From: Diaporthe sp. PMI_573
Taxonomy: Eukaryota > Ascomycota > Sordariomycetes > Diaporthales > Diaporthaceae
DNA: 64,000 nucleotides
Direction: 5' to 3'
NCBI GenBank assembly: GCA_021399435.1
Contig: JAJTUP010000135.1
Coordinates: 1 to 64,000, forward strand
Shown: piece after piece, positions 1-10,753 of the stretch
Layout of the letters: the number at the start of each line of letters is the position of its first letter
Position numbering within the stretch: the first letter of the stretch is position 1
Program-made: the position numbers and the translations under genes
The notes under the pieces: generated by a model
What the model was told of the DNA's origin: nothing
Seen by the model: only the letters and a program-made list of their open reading frames with translations
The model's database searches: none

Positions 1-116
1 CTGCCGGCCGGGCTTGCAGGGCTGCCCAACCGCGACTTTCCGGTCTTATCATCTTCTTCGCCCAGCCACAACTCTGGATCTTTTTCTCCCTTAAACCTCT
101 CTGCGAAGCTATCACG

Positions 117-2106
117 ATGGCTAAAGACAGCGAGAGACACTTTCTTTTTGTCCGTGCCACGCCTACGGGCAAGAGTACAGTCTCCCGATGCAAATACTGC
201 TCCAAAGAGGTTACGTGGACCTCGAATAGCCGTCTCAGCGACCATCTCGCAAAGTGTGAGGATTTCAGGAAGAAGCATCCAGTCCAAGCCAAGCTGAAGG
301 AGAAAGCTCAAGCAAAGCTAACAGATACGGGTATTACGGCTCTGCCAACTGAGCAGTCAAAGAAGCTACAATATCTCGCATCTAACGCAGTAATCGCCAG
401 CGGCCGACCCTTCTCCCTCTTTGAGCACAGCGCCTGGGACGCCTTTTTCGCTGAGGGTATTCCCGGCTTTAAGCCTCCTGATCGAAAAGCCGTTACTCGC
501 CTCCTTCCGACTATCTATAAGAGTTATCGTGACGAGGTATTGAAGAAGCTTCGCGTAGCTCCGCGCCTTAACCTGATCTTCGACGCCTCTGATAATATCG
601 CTAGTAACCGGATTATCAATATTGCGGTCCAAATACCCAACGGAGCAGCGTTCTACTGGAAGACGTTTGATACTGGCGATATTGAGCATACAGCGGAGGA
701 GTATATCAATCTAATTTGGCCCCAACTCGAAGAGATCTGCGAGAGCGACTGGACTCGGATTAACAGTATCTGTACTGATACTGATAGTACGATGAGGACA
801 ACCCACGAGATACTTAGCAAGACGAAAGAGCTAGGGAGCTGCTTCTTCTCCCTCTGTGACTCTCACGGGCTTCAGTTATTGATCAAAGACGTCCTCTTGA
901 TGGAGTGCTTTGCAGCCATATTTGAGGAAGCTACCAACATTGTGAGATTTTTCTCAAAATCAAAGCTGCAGCTATCACGGTTGCGCGCCTGCCAGAAAGC
1001 GCTATATAGCGGCAAGACAAAGGCATTTATCAAGAGGTATAAGTTCAGCAACTCTATTATTAAAATACCTACTAAGTTTCCTTCTCCTTAATAGTGTAAT
1101 TACCCGATGGGGCTCCCAATACAATGCCCTCCTCTCAGTACTGGCCAACCGAGACGCCCTCCGTGCCTATGCCCGGCGGAAGGATGTCCATATCGCCCGT
1201 GAGAAGGATAAGCGGCTTGTCCTTCTGCCCCCGGTACTCGAATCGATCAACAGCGGCGTCTTCTGGGACCGGCTAGAAGCTGTCACAAGCGTTCTTGCCC
1301 CCGTTAGCGAGTTTCAGCACGCCTCGGAGGCTGACCGCTCCCATATTGGCCACGTAGTGCCGCGTTGGCTGAGTATCAAAGCTCGCTGGAAAGATATCGA
1401 AGACTCGAAGCAATATACAAGCGTGCCGTGGGAGGATATCTACCGTATCTGGAAGGCGAGGTTTGAGACTCAGACATACCCTATCCACTTTGTTGCAAAT
1501 GCCCTCAGGCCGGAGACTATAGCAACCCTTAACGAGAAGCTGGCTGCACAAGACTATAAGATTGTGATAGATTTCTTAAAGGAGAGTCTTACAGATAGAG
1601 GTGATTATCGCGAGGTTATTAAGGAGTTTAATGACTTCCGCAACCAGCGCGGTATCCTCTACTCTGCAGACAACGTATTTTGGGACTGCGAATGGAGCCC
1701 AGAGGACGCTTGGGGTTGTCTGGAAGCCCAGGGTTCGAAGCTTGCCACCATCGCGGTAAGGATTTTTGGTATTCTGGCTAATTCAGTGCCCTCGGAGCGA
1801 AGTTTCTCGGCTATCAACTACGTCCATACGAAGGCTCGCAACCGGCTGTCACCGGTTAAAGCGGACTGGCAATGTTTTGTATGGATGAACTGCAGAGTTC
1901 TCGAGAGACAAGGCGCCAAAAACACCAAGAAAAGCTCACGATGGGATCAACTAGATGAGAAGGAATGGAAGGAGCTAGAAGACAGCTATATGCAGTACTT
2001 CTGCCAGGAAGAGGAGGATACAATGGAGGGACAAGCTATCGCGAGCTTCGTTGACGATGAGAATGTTATTGAGCTGGGCACAGTATTTGAGGATGAGGAT
2101 GACTGA
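117..2106 (+). CDS. hAT transposase, one intron, frame intact
   Basis: Encodes a hAT-superfamily (Ac-like) cut-and-paste transposase. The N-terminus has a BED-type zinc finger (CKYCSKEV followed by a His/Cys pair, residues about 25-50). A DDE core follows, with FDASDN and CTDTDST supplying candidate acidic residues. The C-terminal dimerisation region carries VPSERSFSA. The two long frames (117-1091 and 1357-2106) join cleanly through a 58-nt intron at 1037-1094: donor GTATAAG, a TACTAAG branch-like site and acceptor TAG. The product is about 643 aa and reads through the conserved hAT motif VITRWGSQYN at the junction. No internal stop or frameshift was seen, so this copy may still encode protein. 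Its left terminal repeat may lie outside the window, and neither end could be defined. The intron is inferred. Confidence 0.85.
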
Positions 2107-2169
2107 AAATATCACGAAATTTTGGACAAATGAAGCCACAACATGTCCCAAAAGGGTAAGCCCAAAAAG

Positions 2170-2255
2170 CCGTACATGTACGGCTGTCGCTGTACATTGT
2201 ACGGCGGCCTCTCGTACATGTACCGTACCGTACATGTACTCGTACAAGTGGGCAT
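2170..2255. repeat. GTAC-rich palindromic spacer between hAT and pogo remnants
   Basis: This short stretch holds several copies of the self-complementary decamer GTACATGTAC and many further GTAC tetramers, including CCGTACATGTACGG. It lies exactly between the end of the hAT transposase and the point where pogo-element homology begins. It may be terminal or subterminal hAT sequence or a rearrangement junction. A long frame (2051-3421) runs across it and would fuse the hAT tail to the pogo transposase, but that is an artefact of juxtaposition. Confidence 0.5.
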
Positions 2256-2257
2256 CC

Positions 2258-3743
2258 CTAGGTGTGATAACCGCATCAATGGTTGTTACACGTTCTGATC
2301 GACATGGAAAGGCTAAATCTATACAGCCTGGAAGCCGGGAATGGGCAACAGTTATTGAATGCATCAATGCGAAGGGCTGGTGTATCCCGCCGTTTGTTAT
2401 TGTGCAAGGCGCCTACCACCTTGCCAACTGGACAACAGAGTCAGGCTTCCCACCAAGCTGGATAATCAAGCCTACTCCAAATGGGTGGACAGATAACGAG
2501 ACTGGCCTTGACTGGATTCGGCACTTCGACAAGCATACGAAGCAACGGGCAAAGGGTGTGTACCGGATGCTTATCCTTGATGGCCATGAGAGCCATGTAT
2601 CAGCGGAGTTTGAGCAGTACTGCAAAGAGCACAACATTATCCCTATCAGCATGCCACCACATTCCTCTCATCTGCTCCAGCCACTAGATGTTGGATTATT
2701 CTCGCCATTAAAGCGTGCATATGGTGATGAGATCAATCTCTTCATCCGGGCCTCTATCAACCACATCACCAAGTCTGAGTTCTTCATTGCATTCAAGGCA
2801 GCCCACGACAAGATCTTTACAGAAGAAAACATGAGATCTGGGTTTAGAGGAGCTGGGATTTCTCCTTGGGACCCAGATTCTGTCATTTTAAAGCTGGATA
2901 TCTCCCTACAAACTCCGTTGCAATCCCTTCCTGTATCCCCTTCCAAGTGGGAATCACAAACACCCTCCAATGCCCAACAAACCGTCCAGCAATCCAGTTT
3001 TATTAAAGGCAGGATCTCGGACCATCAAGGCAGCTCCCCTACACCAATTCTTGAGGCTGTTGATCAGCTGTCAAAGGGTTCACAAACAATGGCGCATAAA
3101 ATTACGATTTTGGAGGATCGGGTCCGCACACTTGAGAATGCCAATCTAGCACTCGCCAAACGCCGGAGGGCTAAGAGAACCCGAGTGCAGCTTGGAGGGG
3201 CACTTAGCATTGAGGATTCCCAGGCAATAATTGAAGAGAAACAAAAGGGGAAGCGGCCAGCTGGTGAAATGGCTGGTAGTGCTGAGGAGGCGGCCCGTGG
3301 CGGACCGAGTAAACGACGATGTGGCAACTGCGGTGAGACTGGGCATTATGCAAAAACTTGTAAGAAAGATGTAGAAGGGTCTAGTCAGTTAGATTCTGAG
3401 TGTATAATAGTACATTCTTAAGCGGTCCGCGGCGGACCGCCCAAATAGTTGGCCTGGCTGGTGTTTATTGACGTTGATCCTGCATGTCTGAAATGCTCCA
3501 TTTTGGTGGGGAAGCTGATTTCCCCACCAAAAGTCAGTCACTTCAGACTGGCACTGCAGTTACGCCAACACCTTTAAATTGACCAAATCAATTGAAAATA
3601 AGGAATTAAGAGCAGATGGCACCAATTGGTACCAAATTCAATTGACCCTTTTGCCCTGGGTGGGTGCTGGGGTTGGCTAAAATTGGTAGAGTTAGCAAAA
3701 GTGCGCGGGTAGGTGTCCTGCGCGGCTGGGTGTCCAACCACGT
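2258..3743 (+). mobile_element. 5'-truncated pogo-type (Tc1/mariner) element, copy A
   Basis: From about 2258 the protein matches the central and C-terminal part of the full-length pogo element at 33091-35415. It retains the second and third catalytic aspartates (LILDGHESH, QPLDVGLF), a basic/coiled-coil tail and a terminal CCHC zinc knuckle (CGNCGETGHYAKTC). The helix-turn-helix region and first aspartate (in FDETGF) are missing, so it cannot encode an active transposase. The frame stays open to the stop at 3421. The right end resembles the full copy's terminal repeat and finishes ACGT next to TA at 3744-3745. The 3' noncoding part diverges clearly from the full copy, so this is a related subfamily rather than a recent duplicate. 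Confidence 0.85.
3422..3440. repeat. 19-bp palindrome abutting the transposase stop
   Basis: GCGGTCCGC-G-GCGGACCGC is a perfect palindrome that starts on the base after the pogo copy A stop codon. The same structure abuts the stop codon of the full-length pogo copy (33394-33412), and an orphan lies at 9015-9033. It could form an RNA hairpin at the 3' UTR start or be a protein-binding site. The role is inferred. Confidence 0.7.
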
Positions 3744-4440
3744 TAGCTTGTTTTGCGTCGTTATAATATATGACATCCCTTGATTTAAAGAAAAGACGTT
3801 GATTTCTCAAACATAAGGCCCGCGACAAGCTGCGCGGCTCAATTATTCGAACACAATGTTAGACAACAACGTCATCACAAATACTACTAAAGCAAAGAAA
3901 GGCCATTTGTATGCTGATGGAGTCACAAAAATAAAGAAACCGGCCGTTCATCAATCCATGCAACTTAGATTGCGAAAATTGTTCCCAACGCCCTGCAAGC
4001 TTCTGGCTCTATATCCCGACCATGCCAGGAAAGATCAGATGGACACCTCGCCCAAGAACTTCGCTCTCGCGAAGACAAATGAGCGGAACACATCGTTATA
4101 TTCCGAATCGTGTCTAGCACCCTTCCGATACCCGCGGAATGGAGGAGACAAGCAACTGCCTGCCTTGTGGGAGGCACTTTCTCAACGAGGAGTTAAGAAA
4201 ACTTCACTAGAGGAGAATAAACACCTTATGAACGTAGGCTGTTGAGAGGGAGAAGTGGTGGAATTTGAGCCTACCTTCCTTCTTGTCAAAGCCGTGTCCT
4301 ACTGCACAGTAGCTTCCATCAGATTAGCCAATATTACTACGGACAATGTGCAACATTCTGAGTTCCCTTGCCCTCACCACATCCCGGTCTCCTCGTTATT
4401 GTGACTTCAGTCCTTAACAGACTAGCATGCCCCGCCTCAT
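3744..4440. other. Spacer with one weak open frame
   Basis: Contains an unrecognised 129-codon frame (3856-4245, +) beginning with an ATG. It has no recognisable domain, and its composition resembles the flanking noncoding DNA. No other feature was supported. Confidence 0.4.
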
Positions 4441-5244
4441 TTAGGTCTCTGCAGCAGTGTTTTTCTCGTTTACCCATACCAAGTCATGGCGTAGGGCAGT
4501 GCAGGGCGCAATCGCACCATCTTGAGCGTTTTGTTGAGGGCCTGGGTCTGCTTGTAGCCCCGGAATTTGGCTATGGCTGTCTAAGACGAACTTATATACT
4601 TGGGCTGGAGACTGGGTGATGCGAGAACTTTTCTCATCAGAAGATATCCTTTCTCCGCTTATTGGTTCATGGCTGCAGAATTCCTCGGAATGATGGCTCC
4701 AGGCGAAAAGAAGCAGATTTTTGCGGGTGCGACTGCTCAGAGCCTTGGTTCTTGACGTGATAGCACTCACTGAACGGTCATCAAGGCGTCTTGAATCGTG
4801 GATCTCCTGGCTGTTCAAGCCCTCTCTCCTGAGCTGAATCAGCGTTTCATCCTCCTCTGCCGACCACTGACCATATCTCTGGACGGTGGCAACAGGGGTG
4901 AGGAACTCGAAATGCCGAACTTGATAAGTAGAAGCGTCAAATAATTGAACCAGGAAATAGTGACTCTTCTCGCCTGCTAGTTCGACCTCAATAGGAATGA
5001 CTCCCCAATGGGTGTGAAAATGGAGCAAGCCATTTATACCATTGTTGTCCTCTAGGATTCGTGCCCATCCTGACCTAGTTGTCTCAGACTTTGAGGTCCA
5101 GAAATGTGTGAAGCCGTTCGTTTCAGTGAAAGTTACGTTGCGCACCGATCCGGATTTGTTTGATAGTAGTCGGTCCAGAGTAACATGAGCATTGGGTATA
5201 CCTTGCCCAAAAGCATTAATTACTCTACAGATGAGCGGCGCCAT
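4441..5244 (-). CDS. SANT/Myb-like domain protein, hypothetical
   Basis: A single 267-codon frame starts at an ATG (MAPLICRVINAFGQG). Residues about 1-115 are rich in beta-strand-like segments and vaguely recall transthyretin/hydroxyisourate-hydrolase folds (PNAHVTLDRL). Residues about 125-170 hold a SANT/Myb-like helix set (YGQWSAEEDETLIQLRREG followed by RSVSAITSR), as in fungal proteins that weigh DNA-binding motifs. The C-terminal third is low in recognisable features. It would probably act in the nucleus if the SANT call is right. No intron is needed. The fold assignment of the N-terminal half is a guess; the SANT-like stretch is the firmer part. Confidence 0.55.
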   Translation of the reverse strand: MAPLICRVINAFGQGIPNAHVTLDRLLSNKSGSVRNVTFTETNGFTHFWTSKSETTRSGWARILEDNNGINGLLHFHTHWGVIPIEVELAGEKSHYFLVQLFDASTYQVRHFEFLTPVATVQRYGQWSAEEDETLIQLRREGLNSQEIHDSRRLDDRSVSAITSRTKALSSRTRKNLLLFAWSHHSEEFCSHEPISGERISSDEKSSRITQSPAQVYKFVLDSHSQIPGLQADPGPQQNAQDGAIAPCTALRHDLVWVNEKNTAAET

Positions 5245-6400
5245 GTTAAGATGGAAGGAGAAGAAGAGCAGAAAATCAAAGATATTCTTTTATGTACTGT
5301 ACTGTAATCTTTGGACTGATTTCATGAGATTTCAAGTTGGTTAAATATTACCATCTCATATTATATGCCATGTACGCTATATTATTATATCCCTTGGTTT
5401 ATTCAAAAGTCTGTGTTATTTATTTGAAGGACTGTACTTTGTTAAATACCGCTGAAGCGGGAGACAATTGTTGTCTTGTTATTTTCTTTTCCGTGATTGC
5501 TAACGTGGAAGTACACCGTGAACTTTTAATGTGTGATAGGAATTCCGAAAGAGATGAACAAAAGGTACCTGTAAAGTACTGTATTGTACCTTACCTGTAT
5601 TCAAAGACAGGCTTAATCCTTAAATTGCAATCTTATTTGAAGGACTTGGAGTCTTTCTCTTCTCCGATTTATATGGCAATACTTCCGCCTCTTGATGGCA
5701 ACCAATTGGGCAAAACCAGCATCACAAGTTTTTATAATATAGTAAAGAACGTGATCTATTTATACATAGTCTATCTCTCACCGATGTAGGCGCAAGGAGA
5801 CGCCACGGGAAACTTATGGGTTTGTCTAAGGGCAAGATTCGCACGGTTGTAAACGTGGATCTACATGAGATATACAAGGAATCAAGGGAAGACATTGGAC
5901 GAAAGGTCATAAGGCCCAGCTGCGGCGATAGTGTCTTTAACAAGTCCCCTTTATTTACTCTCTTAGCACACAGCCGGCTCCCTAACTACTTGCGCCTAGA
6001 TACTATTGCCAATCTCTTGCGCAAACATTTACGTTGCTTGGTCTCGGCAATAGCCGGCAGCCAGGAATAGACTATATTAGAGCCAGCGCCAGCTCAAATG
6101 TCTTTGTTAATTTCTATAACATTATCTATAACATCTAATCTATGGCTCTATGGACAGTAAGTACTTGCCTACTAGAGAACCTACTACAAGTGTGGGACTT
6201 GAAAAGCTGTAAGCTCGGCAAGGTAATGTTGGCAGGCATGTGGTTTATTCTATATATAGGTGCATCCCAAGACGCGGCTCTAAAAGGATGGGGCCTAGAA
6301 GCCGGGCTCATGGCCTAGGAGCCGGGATCACAGCAGCCAGCCGCCTAACATTTCAGAGCCCCGCCACTCGGGGATAAATGGAGGCACCCTCTATTGGGGT
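5245..6400. other. AT-rich spacer, no supported gene
   Basis: Mostly AT-rich DNA. A hydrophobic 150-codon frame (5337-5789, +) and an 84-codon frame (5816-6070, +) have no recognisable domain and look like chance openings. The 6240-6370 part leads into the second hAT element, whose 5' end could not be fixed. Confidence 0.4.
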
Positions 6401-8546
6401 CCCATCCCCGAGTCCTCGACTGGTGAGCATAGACCAGCAAAGAACGACCCCTCACAGCCGTCAATTGTCGACTTCAACAGCATATCAACCGTTGTATTCA
6501 AACGCCGATTTGACGACTTCAAGGAGCTTCTTATTCGATGGATCGTCTACTGTCACATCGCCTTCTTCCAAATCGAGAACCTCTACTTCCGCGACCTCCT
6601 CTTCTATGTATTTCCAGGCCTAACAACGCTTCTACCAAAGGCGAGCCTTGTGATTCGCAAATGGATCATAGAGGCATTTGAGGCGCGCAAGGAGAGGCTG
6701 CGTCAAGAAATGCAAGCGGCACACAGCAATATATCGATATCGTTCGATTTATGGACATCGCCGAACTACCAGGCCACCCTGGGATGTGTCGCGCACTTTG
6801 TCAGCAGAAATGGTAAGAGACGAACGGCGGTGCTGGCTCTTCGCGAACTGGTTGGCGAACATTCGGGAGAAAACATGGCAGATGTCCTCCTACACATATT
6901 TGGCGACTACGGTATCAGCGGCAGACCCGGTTATTTCATGGCTGACAACGCGACCTCGAATGATGCCTGTATTGACCTGGTCCTCCAAGCTCTTTATCCG
7001 AACATGAGCAAGAAGCATCGCCTACGACGACGCCTTCGGTGTTTCGGCCATATCGTCAACCTTTGCGCCCAGGCCTTTATTATGGGAAAGGATGCTGAGA
7101 AGACCTGCAAGGATCTGGAATCGGCGTGTCGAGAAGGAGACTTAACACAGATTGGCGAGCTGTGGAAGCGACGGGGTGCAATTGGAAGGCTCCACAATAT
7201 CGTACGGTATATTAGAGCGAGTCCTCAACGCCGCCAATTCTTCAGATCAATAGAAATAGGCGGTGAACTGGCTGCATTCGATGGATTAGAGGTAAGGCCC
7301 TTATTCCGCGCCGCATTTTAATGCAACAGCCCCGTATATTTCCACTTCAGAGACTGATGTTCGAGTGTCATGCAGCTTGTTCAAAGCCAGTCGACGCGCT
7401 GGAATTCTTATTTTCTATCTATTGGACGCGCCCTTAACGTCAAAGAACGCATCCAGCTCTTCTGCGATCAATATGAGCCTCCACTGGGTGACATGGGCGT
7501 CCTGGATAACCGGCTTACACCGCGGCAATGGGATGAACTCGGACACCTCCATGACCAACTCGAGACATTCTACGAAGCCACAATCATGAACGAAGGGAGG
7601 CAGTGGACTCTTGCGGATCATTTTCAATCGTTGGATTGGCTAATTGATGAAATCCAACTTGCTCGGCAAAAATTTGAACAACTTGCTGACGATGCCCTCC
7701 GCAAGCGTGGCCCGAAGCAGCAGGATACCCAAAGCGAAGTCGATGACTATAATTGGCTTGCTGCGGCAGCAGAAGTTGCTTGGAAGAAATGCGAGAAGTA
7801 CTACAACAAGGCTGATGAGTCGCCCGCTTACTACGCTGCTATATCGTTGAATCCAACCCTCAAGAATCAGTGGTACCATCAGGTTTGGAATGAGAGCGAT
7901 GATAAGCGTGCCTGGATCCTGGCAGCGGTTGGGGCTGTCAAAGAGCTGTGGATTGAGGAATATCGAGGAAAGTTTGCTGGCGGAGCCCCAGTTCCTACTC
8001 ACATCTCTAAGGCGCCGGAATTAAAGGAGACATCGTTCACCTCGGTTCGGAATCACAAGCGGCTTAAACTACGCCAGTCCGATGCTAAATTAAGTCATGA
8101 ACTACCCTCGGTGGACCACTACAACGAGTTTATCACCGCTGACGTTATCGGCCTTAAGGATGACGAAGAATTCGATCCCATTCAGTACTGGAATGAGCGC
8201 TACCACTCGCAGACGGACCTAGCTCGTATGGCGCTGGACGTGTTGGCCGTGCCTCCCATGTCGGATGAGTGTGAGCGCTTATTTAGCAGTGCCAAGCTCC
8301 TCCTTTACGGATCGTCGTTCACGACTTCGGATGGACGTAATCGAAGCCAGCGAGTGCCTACGGGCTTGGTATGGACGCCCAGAGCGGAAGGCATTTGATA
8401 ACTCCAGTATCGGCTTGATGGAAGACGAAGCAAAGGGTGAGGCTCGGACTAGTGGGCGGGGTGCGGCAGGGGAAGAAGATGGCGGTGGAGATGACGGTAG
8501 TGAGGAGTCAAATATATTGGAGAACACTGCTGGTGAGCATACTTAA
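6401..8546 (+). pseudogene. hAT transposase, 5' end unclear, one frameshift
   Basis: The hAT core includes SFDLWTSPN and MADNATSN (acidic catalytic motifs), RLRCFGHIVNL, and the C-terminal dimerisation motif PPMSDECERLFSSAKLLL. Frame 2 is open upstream of 6650 into a hAT-like segment (PSIVDFNSISTVVFKRRF near 6458) but has no ATG, so the N-terminus, including any BED finger, is lost or lies in an unseen exon. An 84-nt intron at 7292-7375 (GTAAGG donor, GCAG acceptor) joins FDGLE to LVQSQSTRW. Near 8308 one extra T shifts the frame; the continuation (DRRSRLRMDVIEASECLRAW) lies in the next frame and runs to 8546. It is therefore a broken copy of a different lineage from the hAT at 117. Confidence 0.8.
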
Positions 8547-9014
8547 TGGGCTCAGGGTTTAGCTAGTATCATGGGATCTTATGTCGCAATTTCTGATGGA
8601 TCTGGATCGTAGGATAAAGGCTCTTTATTTTTTCTCTCTGACGACTGAAAAGAGGTCGGTTTCTTATTCATAAGGTCAATACGGCCGCCAGGACCGTTGT
8701 GTTGAACTTGCATTTTGGGAAACAGAAGGTAGCTGATACCAACCCCTGACTAGAAGATCTTCCTTCTGGTTGATCAATTGTATGACGTTTTGGTCTGTTG
8801 GATGTGACATCTTGTTCTACATTATATATCCTCGACGTTTATTCAGCGGTTTACTAATCGTCCCAAAAGGGTAAAAATATGATCTGGATCAGTTCTGGAT
8901 ATCCAGGAGGCAGCATGCCTTCGCCCCTGGACTGGATTGGATCGACCCTCGGATCCAGCTCCAATCCAATCCAATAAGATCACTGGCGGGACGGTGGCGA
9001 GACGCTGAGGATTA
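8547..9014. other. Spacer with GGATCC/TTGGATT-rich patch
   Basis: No gene was recognised. Around 8930-8975 there are repeated TTGGAT/GGATCC motifs, echoed at 61800-61940 in this window, which suggests a shared low-copy repeat. Confidence 0.35.
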
Positions 9015-9033
9015 GCGGTCCGCCACGGACCGC
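9015..9033. repeat. Orphan copy of the pogo 3' palindrome
   Basis: GCGGTCCGC-C-ACGGACCGC matches the 19-bp palindrome that follows the stop codons of two pogo elements, with one arm mismatch. No transposase is recognisable beside it, so it may mark a nearly erased pogo copy. Confidence 0.6.
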
Positions 9034-9047
9034 TCTTTGTTAAGGGA

Positions 9048-9170
9048 CCTGCCTGAGGCACCCACTTTTTAGATGACAAAACCAGCCCCTCGAAGCGGGA
9101 ACCACAGCCAAGGAGGGGTTAGCCAGACACAATACACACAGTGACGACCCGATTGTGATTACACGTGAAT
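9048..9170. repeat. Dispersed repeat, copy 1
   Basis: Shares an ordered series of blocks with 10921-11060: CTGAGGCA, GACAAAACCAGCCCC, CAATACACACAGTGAC and ATTACACGT. The second copy overlaps a pogo-type transposase fragment, so this is probably the decayed remnant of the same element family. Confidence 0.6.
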
Positions 9171-9603
9171 TATCACCCATATACACCTAATCAGGCGTAG
9201 AATCTGACAATAATAATAAAATATATGTTTCTTTTTGAATCGTGGCAGGTTGGGAACAAGGTTGAACTTGTGATATTAAAACCATCCGTGACGTCCCATC
9301 TCGGCAACCATGTTAGATGGATAAACATAAACAAGGTGAAGGTTGAACCTCAAATGCAATAACAAAAACACATTCCCATCGGAGTTTTTCCTTCAAACAA
9401 ATCTCACCCGTCCTTCTCACATCCGTCCACATGTCCTCCTGAGGTCAGCTCAAATGCCACCAGCTGAGCCGCCAGTGTCCTGTACACGAATCAGATCGTG
9501 CCCCTAATGCGAGTCTGGAGCATCGTCATCAAGCGTATGACACTTCCAGACCCAACGGGATAGCGGTCAGTGGCCGCATGATGTCCACTATCGTCGGGAA
9601 AGG
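9171..9603. other. Spacer, nothing recognised
   Basis: AT-rich to about 9400, then mixed composition. No domain-bearing frame or repeat was recognised on either strand. Confidence 0.35.
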
Positions 9604-9855
9604 CCCCCGACCTAAGGCTTCCCAGGGTCCCTTCCGTCAGGGCCCCACCGCAGCCCCACACGTCCCGGGTGCCTGCGGACAGCGGGCAGTCTTCTCTGGA
9701 AAACGGGGTGAGGTGTGAACAGCCACTTTCCCACACAGACCCTGTGTTGGCGATTGTTCGAGAGAAGCATGTGCCACGCTCGGGACACGCGGGATTTGTG
9801 GGGGGCTATGAGGGGGCCCTAACGGAAGGGACCCTGGGAAGCCTCAGGATGGCGG
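9604..9855. repeat. Inverted repeat pair with 54-bp arms
   Basis: The left arm 9604-9657 and right arm 9802-9855 are reverse complements with a perfect core (GGAAGGGACCCTGGGAAGCC) and scattered mismatches outside it. The 144-bp loop has no gene. The size suggests a MITE-like or foldback element. Two short frames, one per strand, share the peptide GALTEGTLGSLR only because the arms mirror each other, so they are not genes. No target duplication was identified. Confidence 0.65.
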
Positions 9856-9900
9856 CTTGAGAACTATCGCACGTTATCCACACAAATGGTTTGTGTATAC

Positions 9901-10460
9901 TCATTTCGATAGCACGAAGAACAGGGAGGTGTATAACGTTACCAGGATGATGATGCCCAAGTTAAGCAAGATGGTCTTGACAGGTTCCATGTCATTGTTC
10001 CCATCCTTGTAAACAGCTCCGATCACGGCTTCAACCGTATCGCCCTTAGTTCTGGGCGAGATGGCTCCTTGCTGTGCAGGGTTGCCGTTAATGCAAGCGG
10101 TGAGCTCGTTGGCATCACAAATCTCGGCCAGACGATGGTTGTTAGCCGCAGCCTTGACGTTGTCGGTAGCGACGCCTAGAATGTGTTCAGTGGTCAGTGC
10201 ATCGAGAGTATGTGGGACAAGACGGGATGGTACTTACCGACAGGTTGGCGGTGGTTGCGGGCCCGGTCCTTGATGTACAAAGACAAGAGGATATCGCCTA
10301 TGCCGGCCAAAGGCTTGTTGCCCTCATTGGTATACATGCGGCCGGCAGAAAACAGCACCCCAGAACCGGGGGCTTGAAGAGCTTCCCACAGCAGACTGGG
10401 ATCCTTGAATTCGTAGCCCAGAATCTTCTGAGCCAACTCAAGCTTAGCCACCATGTCCAT
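9901..10460 (-). CDS. Small RNase III-domain protein with hydrophobic tail
   Basis: Two exons (10460-10238 and 10175-9901) flank a 62-nt intron with donor GTAAGTA and acceptor CTAG; the join gives 165 aa. The N-terminus (KLELAQKILGYEFKDPSLLWEALQAPGS) is a typical RNase III opening. The first catalytic motif is degenerate: ERLEFLGD of the family reads KPLAGIGD, keeping Asp56 but lacking the preceding Glu. The second motif, GDTVEAVIGAVY, keeps Asp120 and Glu123. The last about 22 residues are strongly hydrophobic and end two or three residues before the stop, resembling a tail anchor. It lacks a dsRNA-binding domain. Loss of one metal ligand makes cleavage uncertain. The downstream exon is inferred from splice signals and motif continuity. 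Confidence 0.75.
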
Positions 10461-10753
10461 TGTATGGGAAGTCGGTGTCGTGGATATGTCTAGTCGAATC
10501 GTTCGAGACGAGGTGAGTCAATAAACGGAGTTAACAAATGAAGTACGAAGGTTGAGGGCGTTTGTGTGTCAGTGTGAAGGACCAAATTCGAGAACAAAAC
10601 GCATCGCAGAGGAATGTAAGCAGGATACGAGGTGCGGGGAACGCGGGGAAGTTGATAACAATTTAAGTTGACTCCCTCTCCCATTCGGGATTAGCGCCGC
10701 CCCGACCCTAGACAACGGCCACAGCCCGGGAGACCTCCACCCAGAACGTATGT
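10461..10753. other. 5' flank of the RNase III-domain gene
   Basis: No coding feature was recognised. It would contain the promoter of the minus-strand gene at 9901-10460, but no clear TATA or other element was assigned. Confidence 0.35.

Noticed and set aside
2051..3421. A 456-codon frame from the hAT tail into pogo sequence
   Set aside because: It crosses a GTAC-rich junction between two unrelated elements. The first part is an out-of-frame read of the hAT end, so it is not one gene.
3856..4245. 129-codon frame right of pogo copy A
   Set aside because: No recognisable motif and no support from context, so it was kept only as a note in the spacer.
5337..5789. 150-codon hydrophobic frame
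   Set aside because: AT-rich DNA with no domain, no splice or codon signal; it looks like a chance opening.
9491..9860. Two short frames on opposite strands sharing GALTEGTLGSLR
   Set aside because: The shared peptide results from the inverted-repeat arms at 9604-9855; neither is a gene.
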